64,000 bases of DNA from Ceratopteris richardii. Taxonomy: Eukaryota; Streptophyta; Polypodiopsida; Polypodiales; Pteridaceae. Below, in pieces: positions 26,001 through 42,888 of the stretch. The translations under genes were made by a program, and so were the position numbers. The stretch spans positions 13,154,281 to 13,218,280 of the forward strand of contig CM035431.1 of the NCBI GenBank assembly GCA_020310875.1. The letters run 5' to 3'. A model generated the notes under the pieces. The model saw only the letters and a program-made list of their open reading frames with translations, did not search any database and was not told where the DNA came from. Each line of letters begins with the position of its first letter. Within the stretch, counting starts at the first letter, position 1.

Positions 26001-26769
26001 GAAGGTTAACATCAAGATGAGGCCAACCAGATTTAAAGGAGGGGTTACCTGTTCTAATGTTGACAATAAGGGGTTTATGGTCAGTCATCAGGAGGGAATG
26101 ATCAATATGAGCACTAACCTCCCAACATTTTTGTAAAATATTATTGTTGACATAGCATCTGTCTAATCTAGCAGCCGTGTAGGAAGCACTAGACTGTTTA
26201 TTAGACCAGGTAAAACCAGAATTTTTAGAAGCATCCACAAATTCATGCAGGTTACATAGGTTTTTCCAAGCATTTTTTTCAGAACCAAAAATAATATTAC
26301 CTTTACACTCCCATCTGTCTTTGATACAAGTGACCATGTTAAAATCCGCAATCATGATGGAGGGACCTTGAATTTGACAGATCTCTTCCCAACACGATTT
26401 TCTAATCATACATTTATTGGCAGCATAAACAAAAATGATAGAAAGGTTATAGGGGTTACCCAGCCGGAAGCAGCACCATTGATTGGTGCAGCTAGAAGAC
26501 TTATCAACCAAGAAGGGGGACAGGGATTTGCTGAGGCCAATCACAACACCACCCTTATTATCCTGATGATTGGTGGAAAACCAGATGAATTTGTTAGATA
26601 GAATATTAAGCTTGATTTCCAAGGATTTCCCACCAGTTTTAACCTCCTGCAGGCAAATAACTTCAGGAATTCTATGCAGAGACAAAATCCAACTGTTGAT
26701 CATCTTAGGTCTTACAGGATCTGTAAGCCCCTTCATGTTTATGGAAAGAATGGAAAGGTTAAACATCAT
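23040..26769 (-). pseudogene. LINE ORF2 (endonuclease, reverse transcriptase, zf-RVT), disabled
   Basis: The N-terminal APE-type endonuclease (about 26769-26000) begins LSILSINMKGL and has ICLQEVK, GGVVIGL and LLMTDHKPLIV. A linker leads to LKPCKSPG, the usual lead-in to the reverse transcriptase. At about 25375-25395 the frame changes and several tens of codons are missing. The polymerase then continues with INTGEIRLIHKRGN, NWRPITCLN, FFKIDFDKAYDRIEW and IRQGCPHAPLLF. The catalytic YADD box reads FVDD (LQMFVDDTNVML). Another TAG lies near 24363 (after SNKQLG), and a third at 23295-23297 within LLWNI/RGYILWYIW. The C-terminal zf-RVT domain has NDVWACLLKRN, WDIITSPHPI and CSKHSFLQWRMLHHGLWTG. 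The terminal stop is at 23040-23042. Confidence 0.9.
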
Positions 26770-26774
26770 AACAA

Positions 26775-28358
26775 TTAAAAGAATTTCTTACTATTCTTAG
26801 CAGACTTTACCGTAGAAGATCTCACCGAGTCTTTCTTTCTTGGTTTACTTGTAGATGTCAGTTGGGTTGACATGTTTGTGTCTTGCATAAGAGGCATAGC
26901 TTCCTCATTAAACATTTCATTTCCCATAGTTTCCAGTTTGTTATGATCCAGAGCATCAAGTTCATGTCTGAAAATCTCAACAGAAAGATTAGCATTCTCT
27001 AGATTTTCCAGCAAAGGGATGGGATCAATCGAAAGCTTCCTTTCCAGGTTTTTTTGGGTATACAAGTCGATTACTTTGTTTTTTTTTCCTACCAGGGACC
27101 AACCGTTTACTAACTTATCCTGATTGTCCTTAGAATCACTAGCATTTACTTTGGTTGATTCTTCCACATTTATGTTCTCTTTGGGGCTTGAGTGGTGAAG
27201 GTTGTCGGCTGGGCTATCCTCAAAGGGGTTGTGCACCTCTTCTAAAAGAACTCCAAACATATTATCATTACTAGTCACTTTTTTTATTCCTTTATTTAGA
27301 GTTTTCCTAGCAGGAGGAGCACTATTCTTGGTCACAAAATTGCCAATATTCTTATTTGATTCTTCATTCACCGAAATTTTTTGAACCTGTAGTAAAGGAC
27401 AATCTTTTATGATATGACCTTGCTTGTAGCAGATATAGCAAGCATTTGGGATGTTTCTGTACAACACCTTTTGGGTGTGTAGTTTTTTCCCATTTGAGTC
27501 TTTGATCACAATGAAGGGCCTGATTTTAGAGGCTATGTCCACTTCTATTAACACTTGGGGGTCCCATCTCGGATTGATTATGCTATTTTTACTTTTTTGA
27601 CCGAGGACCTTGCCAACCATCTTCCCTAAGCTCTCCACCCAAGGATAGAAATCTATGGGTAGATCAGGGAACTCTACCCAAACAGGGATTTTTGTAGGCT
27701 TAGGGCCCTTAGGATCAAACCCTATATACCATTTAAAGAAAGACACTGGGACATTTCTGATTAGCCACTAGCCTTCACTAATGACTTGTAGGGCACTATT
27801 AGCATTTAAAAAAAAAAGGAAATAATTATTCGGACAGTATTGAATGTGTTTAACCATTAGACCTCTGGCTTCCCAGTGATGCTTAATCCATTTTTTCAGA
27901 GAATCTTGGGCAGGCCTAGGACCGTGACACAACCCAATGACCACTCTGTCTGTGAGGTGCTCATGCCAGTTGTCTAGTGAGGACTTATCAATGACCAAAG
28001 CAGCCTCTTCCTCTTCGGAGGGCAAGCTATCACAAAAAATTTCATGAGGACTGTCGGAGAGCTTACCTTTACCCTTATTGGGAGAGGGAGCAGGATTGAT
28101 GTTACCAGTAAATTGTTGCATGTCGAAGAAGGCTTCATCAAGCTTGGCTCTTGCCTTGGCCAAGTCTGCATAGGTTTTCTTCAAAGAATGAGTCTCTGCG
28201 CTGCTCTGCTGAAGAGGCACAGGGAAGTTACTCGAACCAGCAACGAACTCCGCAGAAGAGCTCCCTTCTAGCTCTATCGTCCTGGGCTGTAGCATGCAGT
28301 CCTTTTGTCCTTCACCCAGACACGACATCCCATTTCTTAGGGACTCAAACGATGACAT
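26775..28358 (-). pseudogene. LINE ORF1 (DUF4283/zinc-knuckle RNA-binding protein), one in-frame stop
   Basis: ORF1 products of plant L1 elements bind element RNA in the ribonucleoprotein particle. I choose the ATG at 28356-28358 (MSSFESLRNGM) because the open frame upstream of it runs into the gypsy 1 LTR. A serine-rich N-terminal part is followed by a DUF4283-like domain: VIGLCHGPRPAQDSLKKW, then WLIRNVP, FDPKGPKPTKIPVWVEFPDL and VLGQK. A CCHC knuckle follows, CYICYKQGHIIKDC (about 27455-27410), then a hydrophilic tail ending in a basic SVRSSTVKSAKNSKKFF. A single TAG at 27768-27770 lies between ISEG and WLIRN in the middle of the DUF4283-like domain; the frame is otherwise open. The stop codon lies five bases before the ORF2 start. 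Confidence 0.85.
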
Positions 28359-28464
28359 GCAGAAAGAGAAAACCGGGCACGCGAGCACAGAGGAAGCTCC
28401 TCCCCCTCTGGGTAGGGGAGGAGAGGAGAAGACTCCGACCCGCGAACCCGCGAAGCAGAGTAGC

Positions 28465-28469
28465 CTCAC
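28465..28469. other. Gypsy 1 target-site duplication, left
   Basis: CTCAC, repeated at 40839-40843 just after the right LTR. Confidence 0.85.
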
Positions 28470-29134
28470 TATAGTGCCCCTTCTATGATTCCTCTCTCTC
28501 TCTTTGGGGCATGAGGCCGTGGGCTCCAAGCACAGGGGACAGAACCCACTAGTCCTAAGAAGATAAAAGAGAAAGAGATTGAGAGGAGAGCTCTCGGATG
28601 CCTTAGGCTGCAGCTTCAAGGAGTGGCCATTCCGTTTCTTGGACATATGTGGTCTGGGCAGTTGATGCTTTCAGTATTCCGGGCAGATTGCTGCTTTCAT
28701 TTCAGTTGATTAGTTTCTCTCTCTTCTCGGTGTTCTCTCTCTTCTCCAACCCCGCCCCCTCCATTTAGCACCACCCACACCCCCACTAGTTCCCCCTCAG
28801 CCACCCCCGCCTAGCCCCCCCTCTAACCCCCTCAGCCCTCCCCACAAGCCCCCTCACGTACCCTCTCTCTCTCTCTCTCTCCCCTCCCTCCCCACAATCC
28901 TCCGCCACCCCCCCACCTTTCCCCCCACGACCCCCCACCACCCCTCACAATTCCCCCCCGCAACCCCCCGCCACCCCCCACCATTCCCCCTCGCGACCCC
29001 CCACCATTCCCCCCGCCACCCCTAACAATTCACCCCCCACAACCCCCCGCCACCCCCCACCATTCCCCCCGCGGCACCCCGCCACCCCCCACGTGAACCC
29101 CCCCCTCCCTCTCTCCTTTTTCTCCCTCTCTCCG

Positions 29135-29727
<593 letters not shown>

Positions 29728-30319
29728 CCGCCAATCCCGCTGCCCCACCCCGCCATCCCCCGCGCACCCTCCCCGTAGCTCCCCGCCACCCTCCACCCCC
29801 TCACCCCGCTGCAACTCCGCAATAGCCCGCATAGTCCCACCCCGCTCAGTCCCTCAACCCCGCCAGCCTCCGTAGTAGCCCGTCGCCTCACCCGCTTTCC
29901 CCCCCCCCCCCCACTCACTCCCGCAGGTCCCCCCGCGCACCCCCGCAGGTTCCCCCCACCCCCGCCACCTCACCTGCTCTCTCTCACTCCTCACCACCCC
30001 CCCCTTCCCCCCCCCGCCCCCGGTTCCCCTGCGTACCCCCGCAGGTCCTCCCCACCCCCGCCGCCTCACCTGCTTTCCCCTCCCCTCACTCCCGCAGGTC
30101 CCCCGCGCACCCCCGCAGGTTCCCCCCACCCCCGCCACCTCACCCGCTCTCTCTCACTCCTCACCACCCCCCGCTTCCCCCCGCCGGTTCCCCCGCGTAC
30201 CCCCGCAGGTCCTCCCCACCCCTGCCACCTCACCCCCCTCACTCCCACAGGTCCTCCCCACCTCCGCCACCTCACCGACTCCCCCCGCTCACCCCCGCAG
30301 GCCCCCTCCACCCCGCCAC

Positions 30320-30690
30320 CTGGCACACCCACACACACACACACTTCCGCACATGCACACACCCCCACTCACATACACTCACCCACACCATATACACACG
30401 TACACCCACACATATACACACACACTCACACACCTATACACACTCACGCATATGCACAAGCGCTCACACACTCACGCATATTCACAAGCGCTCATACACT
30501 CACACACCTATACACATTCACGCATAAGCACAAGCGCTCATACACACACACACTGACACACACACACTCATAACCCGCACATTCACATATACCCCCATAC
30601 GGACACACACACTTCCACACTCATCCATATGCACACACACACACACACCCACACACATGCACACACACCGGTATACACGCACAAATCCTC
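30320..30690. repeat. CA-rich block in the gypsy 1 left LTR
   Basis: Irregular CA repeats with the words CACTCACGCATA, CACAAGCGCTCA and CACACACCTATACACA. The same block is at 39365-39740 in the right LTR. Confidence 0.9.
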
Positions 30691-31204
30691 CAATTGATAG
30701 AACAATGGATCCTCTTCATCGAGTCCCTGGAATGGGTGAACCGCTAAGGGATATCCCCACCCTTCAACAAGAGGCCCTTTTCAGAACAAGGCAATGGAAG
30801 CAATGGAATCAAAGCACCTGAGAAAGATTGTGGCTGAACAATCTACATTTAGAGATAGATGATGGGCACCTTGGGAAAGACATCTACATCCCAGGATGAT
30901 CTAATTTTGTACTTCCAAAGTGTACGAGGCATTCAATTGAATTACCCATGATTAAATCAGTGACGAAGTAATAAAACAAAACAAAATGAGACTCTCAGAT
31001 GGCTGGCGAAAAGCTAAAAAATAAATGTTTAAAAGTGAAAGTAGATAATCAGATGTCGCGACCAACCATTCACGACGCCTACCTATTTTTGAAGGTCCAA
31101 TTCAAATCAAGGGAGTAATTGACCTACCCCTCCAATTTTGGGTATTCCACCGGCGCGTGATCAATGGACGTGAAGATTCGGCAAGGCTCTTGGCCTATTG
31201 AGGC

Positions 31205-31214
31205 CTATAAAAAC
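31205..31214 (+). promoter_or_regulatory. TATA box of the gypsy 1 5' LTR
   Basis: CTATAAAAAC within GAGGCCTATAAAAACAAGG, about 575 bases before the LTR end. It is repeated at about 40262-40271 in the right LTR. Confidence 0.6.
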
Positions 31215-31781
31215 AAGGGATTTGTGCTCTTTGGGGTACACACTTTTTTTTGGTACATTTTTTCCTTGGAGTTACTTCGACGCGTGTATACGTGCAGAAG
31301 TTCTCTCTTGCACTTGGTGGTTTCAAGCCTATTGTAGGAGCTACTCTGTAGTATGGATACAGAGGGTAGGCTTCTCAATGGAGGGCTATGAGCACTATAG
31401 TGTAAGAGAGTGTCTTGGATTTTCTTTCTTTTCTATGAGACACTATTGGTGTTAAGCTCTATTCTCTTGAGTAATTCCTTCATCATTTGTATTGATCTGT
31501 AGTTATCTGCATAGAGTACCACGAAGCTCTGAGCATTAGTTTTTGAGCATTTCCTTGACAAATCTTGTAATCATCTGAATCGAATCAAGAATTGTATGGT
31601 CTTCCTTGGTCAATTATTGTTCCCATTTTCTGAAGTATCTCCTTGTTATCTACCTGATCACAGAAATGTTAAAGGGTATACTTCCCTAAAGAGAACCCCC
31701 CTTGAGTAGGCGACGTACTAGATGTGTTAATCTTTAATCTCTACTTTTGTTAAAAGCGGATACCCCAGTACCTCCTCTACA

Positions 31782-31803
31782 GTTTGGCACGCCCGGTGGG
31801 ACC
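31782..31803 (+). other. Primer-binding site region of gypsy 1
   Basis: GTTTGGCACGCCCGGTGGGAC directly follows the LTR end. Its position and TGG start fit a tRNA-primed site. I do not name the tRNA. Confidence 0.7.
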
Positions 31804-31856
31804 TTTGCATTTCTGTGAGAGGTATTGTTGCCCTATTACATTTGCAAGTAGGTACA

Positions 31857-33160
31857 TGACCCATTCACGGGCAGATAAGGAGTCTCTTCGTGTTCCGAGG
31901 AGCCTTAACAAGTTAGCCATAACCACAACTAGTGAGTCTACCTCCCCTCTGCCCTCCCTAAATTTATCAATTGGTTTGGGTGCGACACCATTGTCGAAAG
32001 AGGGGTATAAGTGAACTCTAGACTTCTCCTCAGATACGTCCGAAGAAACACCAGTACAAATGGAGGATATCTCTCATTTACTCTCCAGATTAAATATCAA
32101 ATTCCCTACCTTCAAGGGACAAGCCTATGAGGATGCTGATGATCATGTGAGAAGATTCATCTCTTTATGCCGTGGACGAGGTTTGCAAAATAGAGAGGAT
32201 GCAATGCTGGCACTCTTTCCATCCACATTGAAGGGTCTTGCAGATAAATGGTATAGTCAATATGCAAATGGCCATTTCACTACATGGAAGGCTCTGAAGG
32301 CGGCATTCTCACAGACATTCCGACCAAGTGATTCCTCAGAAAGAGCTCTAGATCAGCTAGAGAATTTGAAGCTAAGATCAGGTGAATCTTTTCATGAACT
32401 TCACACTAGAACAAAAGCACTTGTTGCATGTCTGCCACATGCTCCAGGTGACTTTTTGGTTAAAAAGTGGATCGAAAAGGCTCTGCCCTGGTCATCTCAG
32501 CAGAAGCTTCGTGAGTCTCTTAGATTGGATGCCACCCTCAATGATTTTGTTGCAGCGGCATCATGCATTGAACAAGCAAGGCAACATTTTGAAGGGGATA
32601 CACAACCTAAGTATGCTGCAGACCTGGATCCTATTGAGCAACTAAGGAGGGAACTGGAGGCATTGAAGATGCAACAAAATCAACAAGAAGAGAAGGTCTT
32701 TCCACCACTGCGTCGAACTGATGATGAAGTGGCCCAACTTCGTCGAGAATTAGAAGACTTGAAGACCACTCAGGATATAAGGAGACAAATTTGGTGTACA
32801 ATCTGTAACAACAATGGACATTCCAATGCTAATTGCCCTATTAAGGTAAGCTGTCAATTTTGTGGAAAAGATGATCATGAAGCCAGAGATTGCTATTACC
32901 ACAAGGGTACACAGCAGAGAGGTAACCCTCAAACTTTGGATTCATACTATGCTAGTACTTCAAATACATCTAATAGAGAGGAGAATAGGCATGCAAAGCC
33001 TAGAGACCCTTGATGTGCTATCGTTGTGGTGAATATGGCCACATGCAAGATAGGTGTTCCCTCCTAGAAGATGCACCTCCTTGTCAACATTGTCCAGAGG
33101 CCAAGGATCATTATACGAAAGATTGCCCAAGAGGTCGTCCTGCTCCAATTCATATGATTG
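31857..33160 (+). pseudogene. gag region of gypsy 1
   Basis: The retrotransposon gag core runs from about 32060 (ISHLLSRLNIKFPTFKG, then LKGLADKWYSQ, FTTWKALKAAFSQTF, GESFHELHTRTKALV). Zinc knuckles of CCHC type follow: CTICNNNGHSNANC and CQFCGKDDHEARDC (about 32797-32892), CYRCGEYGHMQDRC (33015-33057) and a related CQHCPEAKDHYTKDC (about 33082-33126). This is the nucleocapsid part. It is a fossil component of the element. Confidence 0.85.
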
Positions 33161-36100
33161 CAGTCTCTCCACATGAAGAAGGAAAAACCACTCAGACTTA
33201 TGCTGTTTCATCCTCTGCAATGCCCATGATGACTAGAGCTAGGCAAGCAGCTGCAACCCAGAGAGATGAACAACAAGGATTTCAGGATAAAGAGGAAGAA
33301 AAGGAGTCCGGATGGAAGGACCAAGCACAAATTGAAGGAGCTTATAATAAGATGACTACTTCTCTAAAGGGCCAACCAACAAGTCAGCAAGAAAACACTC
33401 AGGAGTTAAACATTGAAGAGATCTTGAAAGGTATTCATCACAAGGTTAGTCTATATGAGCTTATAAGGATGGATTCAAAAATAAGAAGTGACTTACTGAA
33501 GATTATACACTCTGCTCACTTGGTCCAATCACCTAGTATAGATGGTTTCATGGTTGATTTTCCCCCTGCACCCTTAGCAGACTACCAAAGCTCAAGACTA
33601 TCTGTTTGTATAAAGGATGAAGCTCTCATAGGTGTGATCATAGATGGAGGCTCTGGTATCAATTTAATGCCAGATTTTACAATGAAGAAGCTGAAATTGA
33701 ACCCCACCAAGTTGGCACCATTCACGGTTACATTGGCAGATCAACATCGCGTTGCGCCACTGGGCTTTATTGAGAAGGTACTGATGATAGTACAGGGCTG
33801 CCATTTTGTTCTAGATTTTGTTGTTATTGCACTTCCACAGGAGACTTCTTACCCTCTACTCCTGGGGAGACCTTGGCTGAGACAAGCAAAAGCTTTGCAA
33901 GATTGGGGAAAAAATAAACTATGGATTTCAACAAATACCAATAGCCAACTGCAACTACATTTGGAAGAAGGATTCGACTCAGGAAAAACTACTGGATATA
34001 CTGTGGACACTCAGGTAATGCCCTCTCTACCCCAAGAAGAGGATACATTGTTAAATTGGATGATGGGAAGTGCAGAGTGTTGCACAGTGGAGATTAATGA
34101 AATTGAGGAAGAAGTTGCAGATAAGGTAATTACAGGAAAGGGCAATGAAGACCACAAGGTGTTGGAGAATGAGCAATTGCAGGAAAGCACAAGCCTTGAT
34201 GAAGCAACCCAGATAAAAGTATCAGAGAGAGAATATTTTGAACCTAAGGGCAGAGAAGATCTTCCTTTCTCAGATATACCTCAAGGATGGATGGAAGAAC
34301 ATGTTGCAGAATATAAATTAAACTCCACTCCTATATATAGTGGAGATGATTTATCAAACAAGGCTAGTCCTGAAACATTGGTTCAAGAAGTAAATTGAGG
34401 GGATGAAGAGAACCCTCAAGTAGTCCATTTGGCATCCTGGTTGTGGCATTATCCTAATTTACTATAGAAGTAACTTCTTTGCTCTTTACTTACACAAGTG
34501 TCTTCGCATGGTCCTACAAAGATCTAACAGGAATACCAGAAGAGCTTGGATTACATCGGATACCCTTGGTTGAGGGAGCTGCGCCTGTAAGAAGTAGGCC
34601 CTATAGACTCAATCCGAAGTAAGCAGAGGTGGTAAAAGTAGAGATTACAAAACTAGAAGAAGCAGGTATACTTGTGCCAGTAGAACAGTCTAGGTGGCTT
34701 TCTTCTATGGTTATTGTGCCGAAGAAAAATAGTGGAAAAATAAGGGTATGTGTTGATTTTCGTGCTTTGAATAAAGTGACTATTCAAGATGGATTTCCTC
34801 AGCCCTTCACAGAGCAAGTACTTGAAGAGGTAGCTGGTCACACTTTGTATAGTTTCTTGGATGGTTTTAGTGGCTACAATCAGATAGTGATCCATCCTGA
34901 TGATAGGGACAAAACAGCCTTTGTTACTCCATGGGGCACTTATGTCTATACTCGAATGGCTTTTGGTTTGAAGAATGCACCAGCTTCATTTAATAAAACA
35001 ATGTATCTGATATTGGGCAAATGGTTAACAACCTTTCTACGCATTTTCATGGATGACTTTTCAGTATTTTCAGGTACAGATAGAAGGGCAACAGTTCAAG
35101 ATTTCCATGACCATTTGGAAAATCTAAAAGAAATTTTTGAGCAATGTCTCAAAACAGGTTTGAAATTAAATCCTCATAAATGTCACTTTTTGGTCACTAA
35201 AGGCACTCTTCTTGGTCACATAGTATCTGCTGAAGGCATAACTGTTGACCCTGCAAAGGTTACAGCTATTCTTTCCATGCCTATTCCACAAAGCCCAAAG
35301 GAAGTGCAAAGTTTCTTGGGCCATGCAGGGTATCACAGAAGATTCATTAGGATGTATTCAGAAATTGCTAAGCCCTTGTCAAGGCTTACCAGCAAAAAGA
35401 TCCCTTTCTCATGGAGTGCTGAAGCTGACAAAGCATTTTGTGAACTAAAGTTGAGGCTATGTACTGCTCCACTTTTAAGTGTTCCTAATTAGTCATTGGA
35501 ATTTCATGTGCATACAGATGCTAGTCTTCATGTTGTTGGTGCAGTTCTAGCTCAACCATCATCTCACAAAGTGGATAGACCTATCTCTTATGCAAGCAGA
35601 CTACTCAACCAAGCTGAAAGAAATTACAGTACAACGGAACGAGAAGGTTTGGCTATCCTATTTTCTCTTCAGAAGTTCCAACATTATCTCCTTGGTGTAC
35701 ATTTCATTGTTATTTCTGATCATCAGCCCTTGAAGTATTTGATAAACAAGCCTAGAGTAGCTGGAAGGATTTGGAGATGGTTACTCCTATTCCAAGAATT
35801 TAATTTTGATATTCATATTAAGCCAGGAAAAGAGCACTACATGGCAGATCAAGTGTATAGGACCGCAATGAGCGAAAAGGCAACAGGTATTAATGATGAA
35901 CTGGTGGATAGTAATCTTTTTCTAGTAGCAATTCGGACAGGTTGGTATGATGAAATTCTTCATGTTCTCACTACTGGAAAGATCCCAGAACACTTGACAC
36001 CTGTACAAAAGAGAAGATTGCTCCTGAAAACCAAAGCATATTCTCTTATAAATGGAAATTTATATAAATACTGTCAGGATGATATATTGAGAAGGTGTGT

Positions 36101-37160
36101 CTATCCAAAAGAGGTAAATCTTTTGCTGGAGGCTGCACACAATGAAGGACACCTAAAGGGGGAAGAATTGGCTCATAGAATCATCCACAAAGGGTTATGG
36201 TGGCCTCATATTTTCAAGGATGCAATCAAGTTTGCAAAAGAATGCCACATCTGTCAGAGATGTGCTCCCACGCCAACCAGATTGAACTTCCAACCATTAG
36301 TCATATCTACTGGATGGCTTCCATTTGAACGATGGGGTCTTGATTTCATAGGGCCAATTAGCCCAACTGGGCAACCAGGAGGTAAAAAGTATATTTTTAT
36401 GGCCACATGCTATGCCACTAAATGGATAGAGGCTAAAGCAACTGTGGACTGCACGGCTTTAACAGTAGCTAAATTTATGTATAAACATATTTTCTCAAGA
36501 TTTGGTTGCCCACTGGAAATTACTAGTGACAGGGGCACACATTTTGTAAATCAATTGCTCCAGTTTATATTTGACAAGTACAAAATCTTCCATAAAAAAT
36601 CTTGTGCCTATTACCCAAGGGCAAATGGCCAAGCAGAGAGTTCCAATAAGATTTTGATTGGACTACTTCGCAAATTATCTTTTGATCATCAAAGCTCTTG
36701 GCCACTAGCATTAATTGGTGCAATTTGGGCTTTCAAAACCACAAAGAGGGGAACCACAGGCGAGACTCCATTTCGCTTAGTTTATGGAAAAGAGGCATTG
36801 GCACCATTTGAGTTCATTATCAGAAAGGAAATAGGAATCAAAACCATTGGAATTGAACCCCCCATTCAGAGATTGGTGGCATTAGAAGAATACAGAGAAG
36901 GAGCAATGCAAAAACTTCAAGTAACACAAGAAGAGCGCAAGAGATTGCATGACAAGTATCTGAGATCCAATGAAGTTCAGGAAGGGTCTATGGTTTTAGT
37001 GCATCAGGTTCCACCAATTCAAACTAAAATGGCACCCAAATGGATAGGACCTTATAAGGTAATCAAAGTATTGCCACAGGGCACAATGCATCTGGAAGAT
37101 CTGCAGGGTAAAAGGATTCCCCTCGTCAATATATCCAGGGTAAAGAAGTATCTGAATTAG
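33160..37160 (+). pseudogene. pol region of gypsy 1 (protease, RT, RNase H, integrase)
   Basis: The aspartic protease has IIDGGSGINLMP near 33645 and LLLGRPWL near 33860. Reverse transcriptase (about 34640-35300) has VCVDFRALNKVT, FSGYNQI and FMDDFSVF, followed by the thumb motif LGHIVSAEGI. RNase H starts HTDASLHVVGAVLA (about 35510) and has SDHQPLKYL. Integrase has its zinc finger at about 36140-36260 (HNEGHLKGEE...CHICQRC). Its catalytic core follows: WGLDFIGP (about 36340), TSDRGTHF (about 36525) and NGQAESSNK (about 36630). It ends with a GPYKV-type C-terminal domain and no chromodomain. Confidence 0.9.
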
Positions 37161-37283
37161 GTCAAAATGGAAGCATTCCACCCCTTGTACATACCATGTT
37201 TCTTTTCAGTAATTACAGAATAACTAGATCTTGTTGAAATGAGTATAATAAGGGAGAAATTGCACCAGGGACGGTGCAAAAGC

Positions 37284-37297
37284 TTGATGTGGGGGTC
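37284..37297 (+). other. Polypurine tract of gypsy 1
   Basis: GATGTGGGGGTC stands directly before the right LTR, the expected place for plus-strand priming. Confidence 0.7.
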
Positions 37298-40838
<3,541 letters not shown>

Positions 40839-40843
40839 CTCAC

Positions 40844-40893
40844 AGTCGACTTCGTTTACCCTAGCTTCCCAATAAAGACTTCCCCCCTACGTC
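40844..40893 (-). mobile_element. LINE 5' end, separated by gypsy 1
   Basis: About 50 bases lie between the gypsy 1 target duplication (CTCAC, 40839-40843) and the LINE target duplication (40894-40906). They have no match in copies A or C and are best read as the first bases of the LINE 5' UTR. Confidence 0.75.
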
Positions 40894-40906
40894 GTCTTCT
40901 GATCTT
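40894..40906. other. LINE target-site duplication (5' side)
   Basis: GTCTTCTGATCTT matches the bases that precede the LINE poly-T end once the copia 2 insertion is set aside (16175-16182 and 22936-22945). Confidence 0.85.
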
Positions 40907-42888
40907 ATCTTAGACGTTTTTTTGGAAAAACACAATCTAAAAAGAACGAATCAAGGAATATGAAAACACCAAACTTGAAATTCAAATCACTAGATTAGTT
41001 ACACCACAAGTGTTAGATTTCAAGCTATTGACTGCTACAGTAGAAGAACCTAAAATTACATCTTTGAGAAACTTTGCCTACATATTTACTAAGGATGCAA
41101 TGAGAATAAGTAACCAGAAGTGTTCATTGAATCATATATGCTAACTAATTAGACTCGGGGAATGACTGTTTTATTAAATCAAACTTTAAAATGGAATGAG
41201 CACACAAGTAAAATGTGGAACCCTTGAAATTTTCTATCGATGTAAACAATATTTAGGTCGAGAGTGATTCTAAAATCTAATAATAACTTCATTTCCTATC
41301 ATCTCCAATCGACCAAACATTTTATGAACTATTAAGCATATTGAGTATTAACATAGAAGAACCACGTAATTTAGCTTTTAGAACGATTGCCGATTCCCTT
41401 CCTACGCATGCAATTAGTACAACTAATTCAAAGAAGGAAGTAGTCAAGGGTATTCTCCCATCGAAGAGATTTTTTATTTCATAGCACCATATTTCTAAAG
41501 GGAAATACACAAAAAGGACATCTACATTACCTTAATTTCTCGTCTATTCCAAATAGTAAAATTTTAGCATGATTACACCATCTAAAAATTATTTTCCTCT
41601 AACATGTTTAGCTCATAAATTTGAAAACTTACCTATGAATCTTTGGAGGAGTCTTTGATCCTACTCGAATTTTGAGATTTTCCAAATTCTATGTTTGAGT
41701 TCATTTGACGATAAGGAACAAGGCTATACTCTGAGAAATCTCAACTAAAACTTTATTTCTACCACCCCTAGCTAATCTATTATTTCCATCTTTATCAGAG
41801 TTTGTACGAGATTGGAGGCTTTCAAAATGCATGTCCATTACAATCACCCTTTTCTTTGAATGGCTTCGAAAACTCATAATGCTTGTTTACCCTTCATATT
41901 CATATCTATCATGCATTTTCTTGAGAAAACAAGAAAGTTGAATTAATGATGGTCTCTCCATAAGTACAAAGGGCAGGAGCCCACAAGGAGGAAACAAAAA
42001 ACAAAAGGGCTCAACAGCTTGAGCTCGAGTAGGTTACATGGACACAAAAGGAATACACTTCAGAGAAGAGCACTCTTCTAGGACCCACATACAACATTAG
42101 AGACCCTCATATACATGAAAAGATCATGTCAAATCCATTTATAGAATACAACTTCAATAGGGATTCCCTCCATTGACTAGGAAGGGTGTCGTAATGCAAC
42201 TTAGATATATTAAAGTCTTTATCAAGAGCATTCTTGATATAGTTTAGACATTAATGAGGGAGATATTGGATAGATTCCAAAAATGAAGTGGTGCTATAAA
42301 TACCTGCTTCACACCAGACAAACAAAAGTTGTGGAGGATAGATTAGACCCCTTGAGCTTCCCAATAATCACAATCATCACCTAAGTTCTTTTCAGCATGA
42401 TACTCTAATCAATGGATCAAAACATATAAGTACAAAATTCAACTCTCAGCTAAGACTTGCTATTTTGGTCTCTACACTTGTTCAGTAAAATAAACAGAGC
42501 TCTTTGCCTATTAGCAACTCATCAAATTCCCTTTGGGAGATCTAACTAAGAGAGCTACCCATCACATGTTTCTTCAATAAAAATGATCAAGTGTAGACTG
42601 AGAATGATGCTTAGTAAATTGAATAAGTATTCCGACTGACAATGAATCTTTGTAGCTATAAAATAGACAGTATGTGAAACCTATACCACTTTCAATCATA
42701 TCAAGTAGTATCTTAATGCAGGCCCTTCCTCTAGATAAGCAATGTTCAGATCAAGCAATTAATCCTCCTTATTTTAGAAGATTCCTTCTTTTCTTATTCA
42801 CTATAGACATGAACTCTATATATTCTGTATGCACACGAGTGCTCGAAATATTAGAAAATGGGAAACCTTTATGGTTATTTGAAATGAG
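40907..42888. repeat. Segmental duplication, copy B, right part
   Basis: It resumes the block broken off at 16182 and matches 3648-5690 of copy A. Its own end is abrupt: at 42888 the sequence leaves the counterpart of 5690 and restarts at the counterpart of 2886. There is no gene; one LINE relic is inside. Confidence 0.85.
41925..42300 (-). mobile_element. LINE 3'-end relic (copy B)
   Basis: Counterpart of 4655-5035: the same tail and GATGGT(C)TCTCCATAAGTACAAAGGGC. Non-coding. Confidence 0.6.

Larger units (their letters stand above)
22946..28469 (-). mobile_element. L1-type LINE, nearly full length (main part)
   Basis: On the minus strand the element has a short 5' UTR, ORF1, ORF2, a ~90-base 3' UTR and a poly-A tail (T run at 22946-22960). 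Its first ~50 bases are at 40844-40893, cut off by the gypsy 1 insertion, so the original length was about 5.57 kb. The 13-bp target duplication GTCTTCTGATCTT survives at 40894-40906. Its other copy was later split by copia 2 into 16175-16182 (GTCTTCT plus one base) and 22936-22945 (TTCTGATCTT). The same sequence in copies A and C reads GTCTT(C/T)TGCTCTT with no insertion. ORF1 has one in-frame stop and ORF2 about three defects, so this copy is inactive. Confidence 0.9.

Noticed and set aside
28466-28646. N-terminal extension of LINE ORF1 up to 28646
   Set aside because: Those codons lie in the gypsy 1 LTR; the plausible ATG is at 28358.
31198-31455. 85-codon frame just below the gypsy 1 TATA box
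   Set aside because: It lies within the LTR, has no domain, and its counterpart in the right LTR is not kept open.
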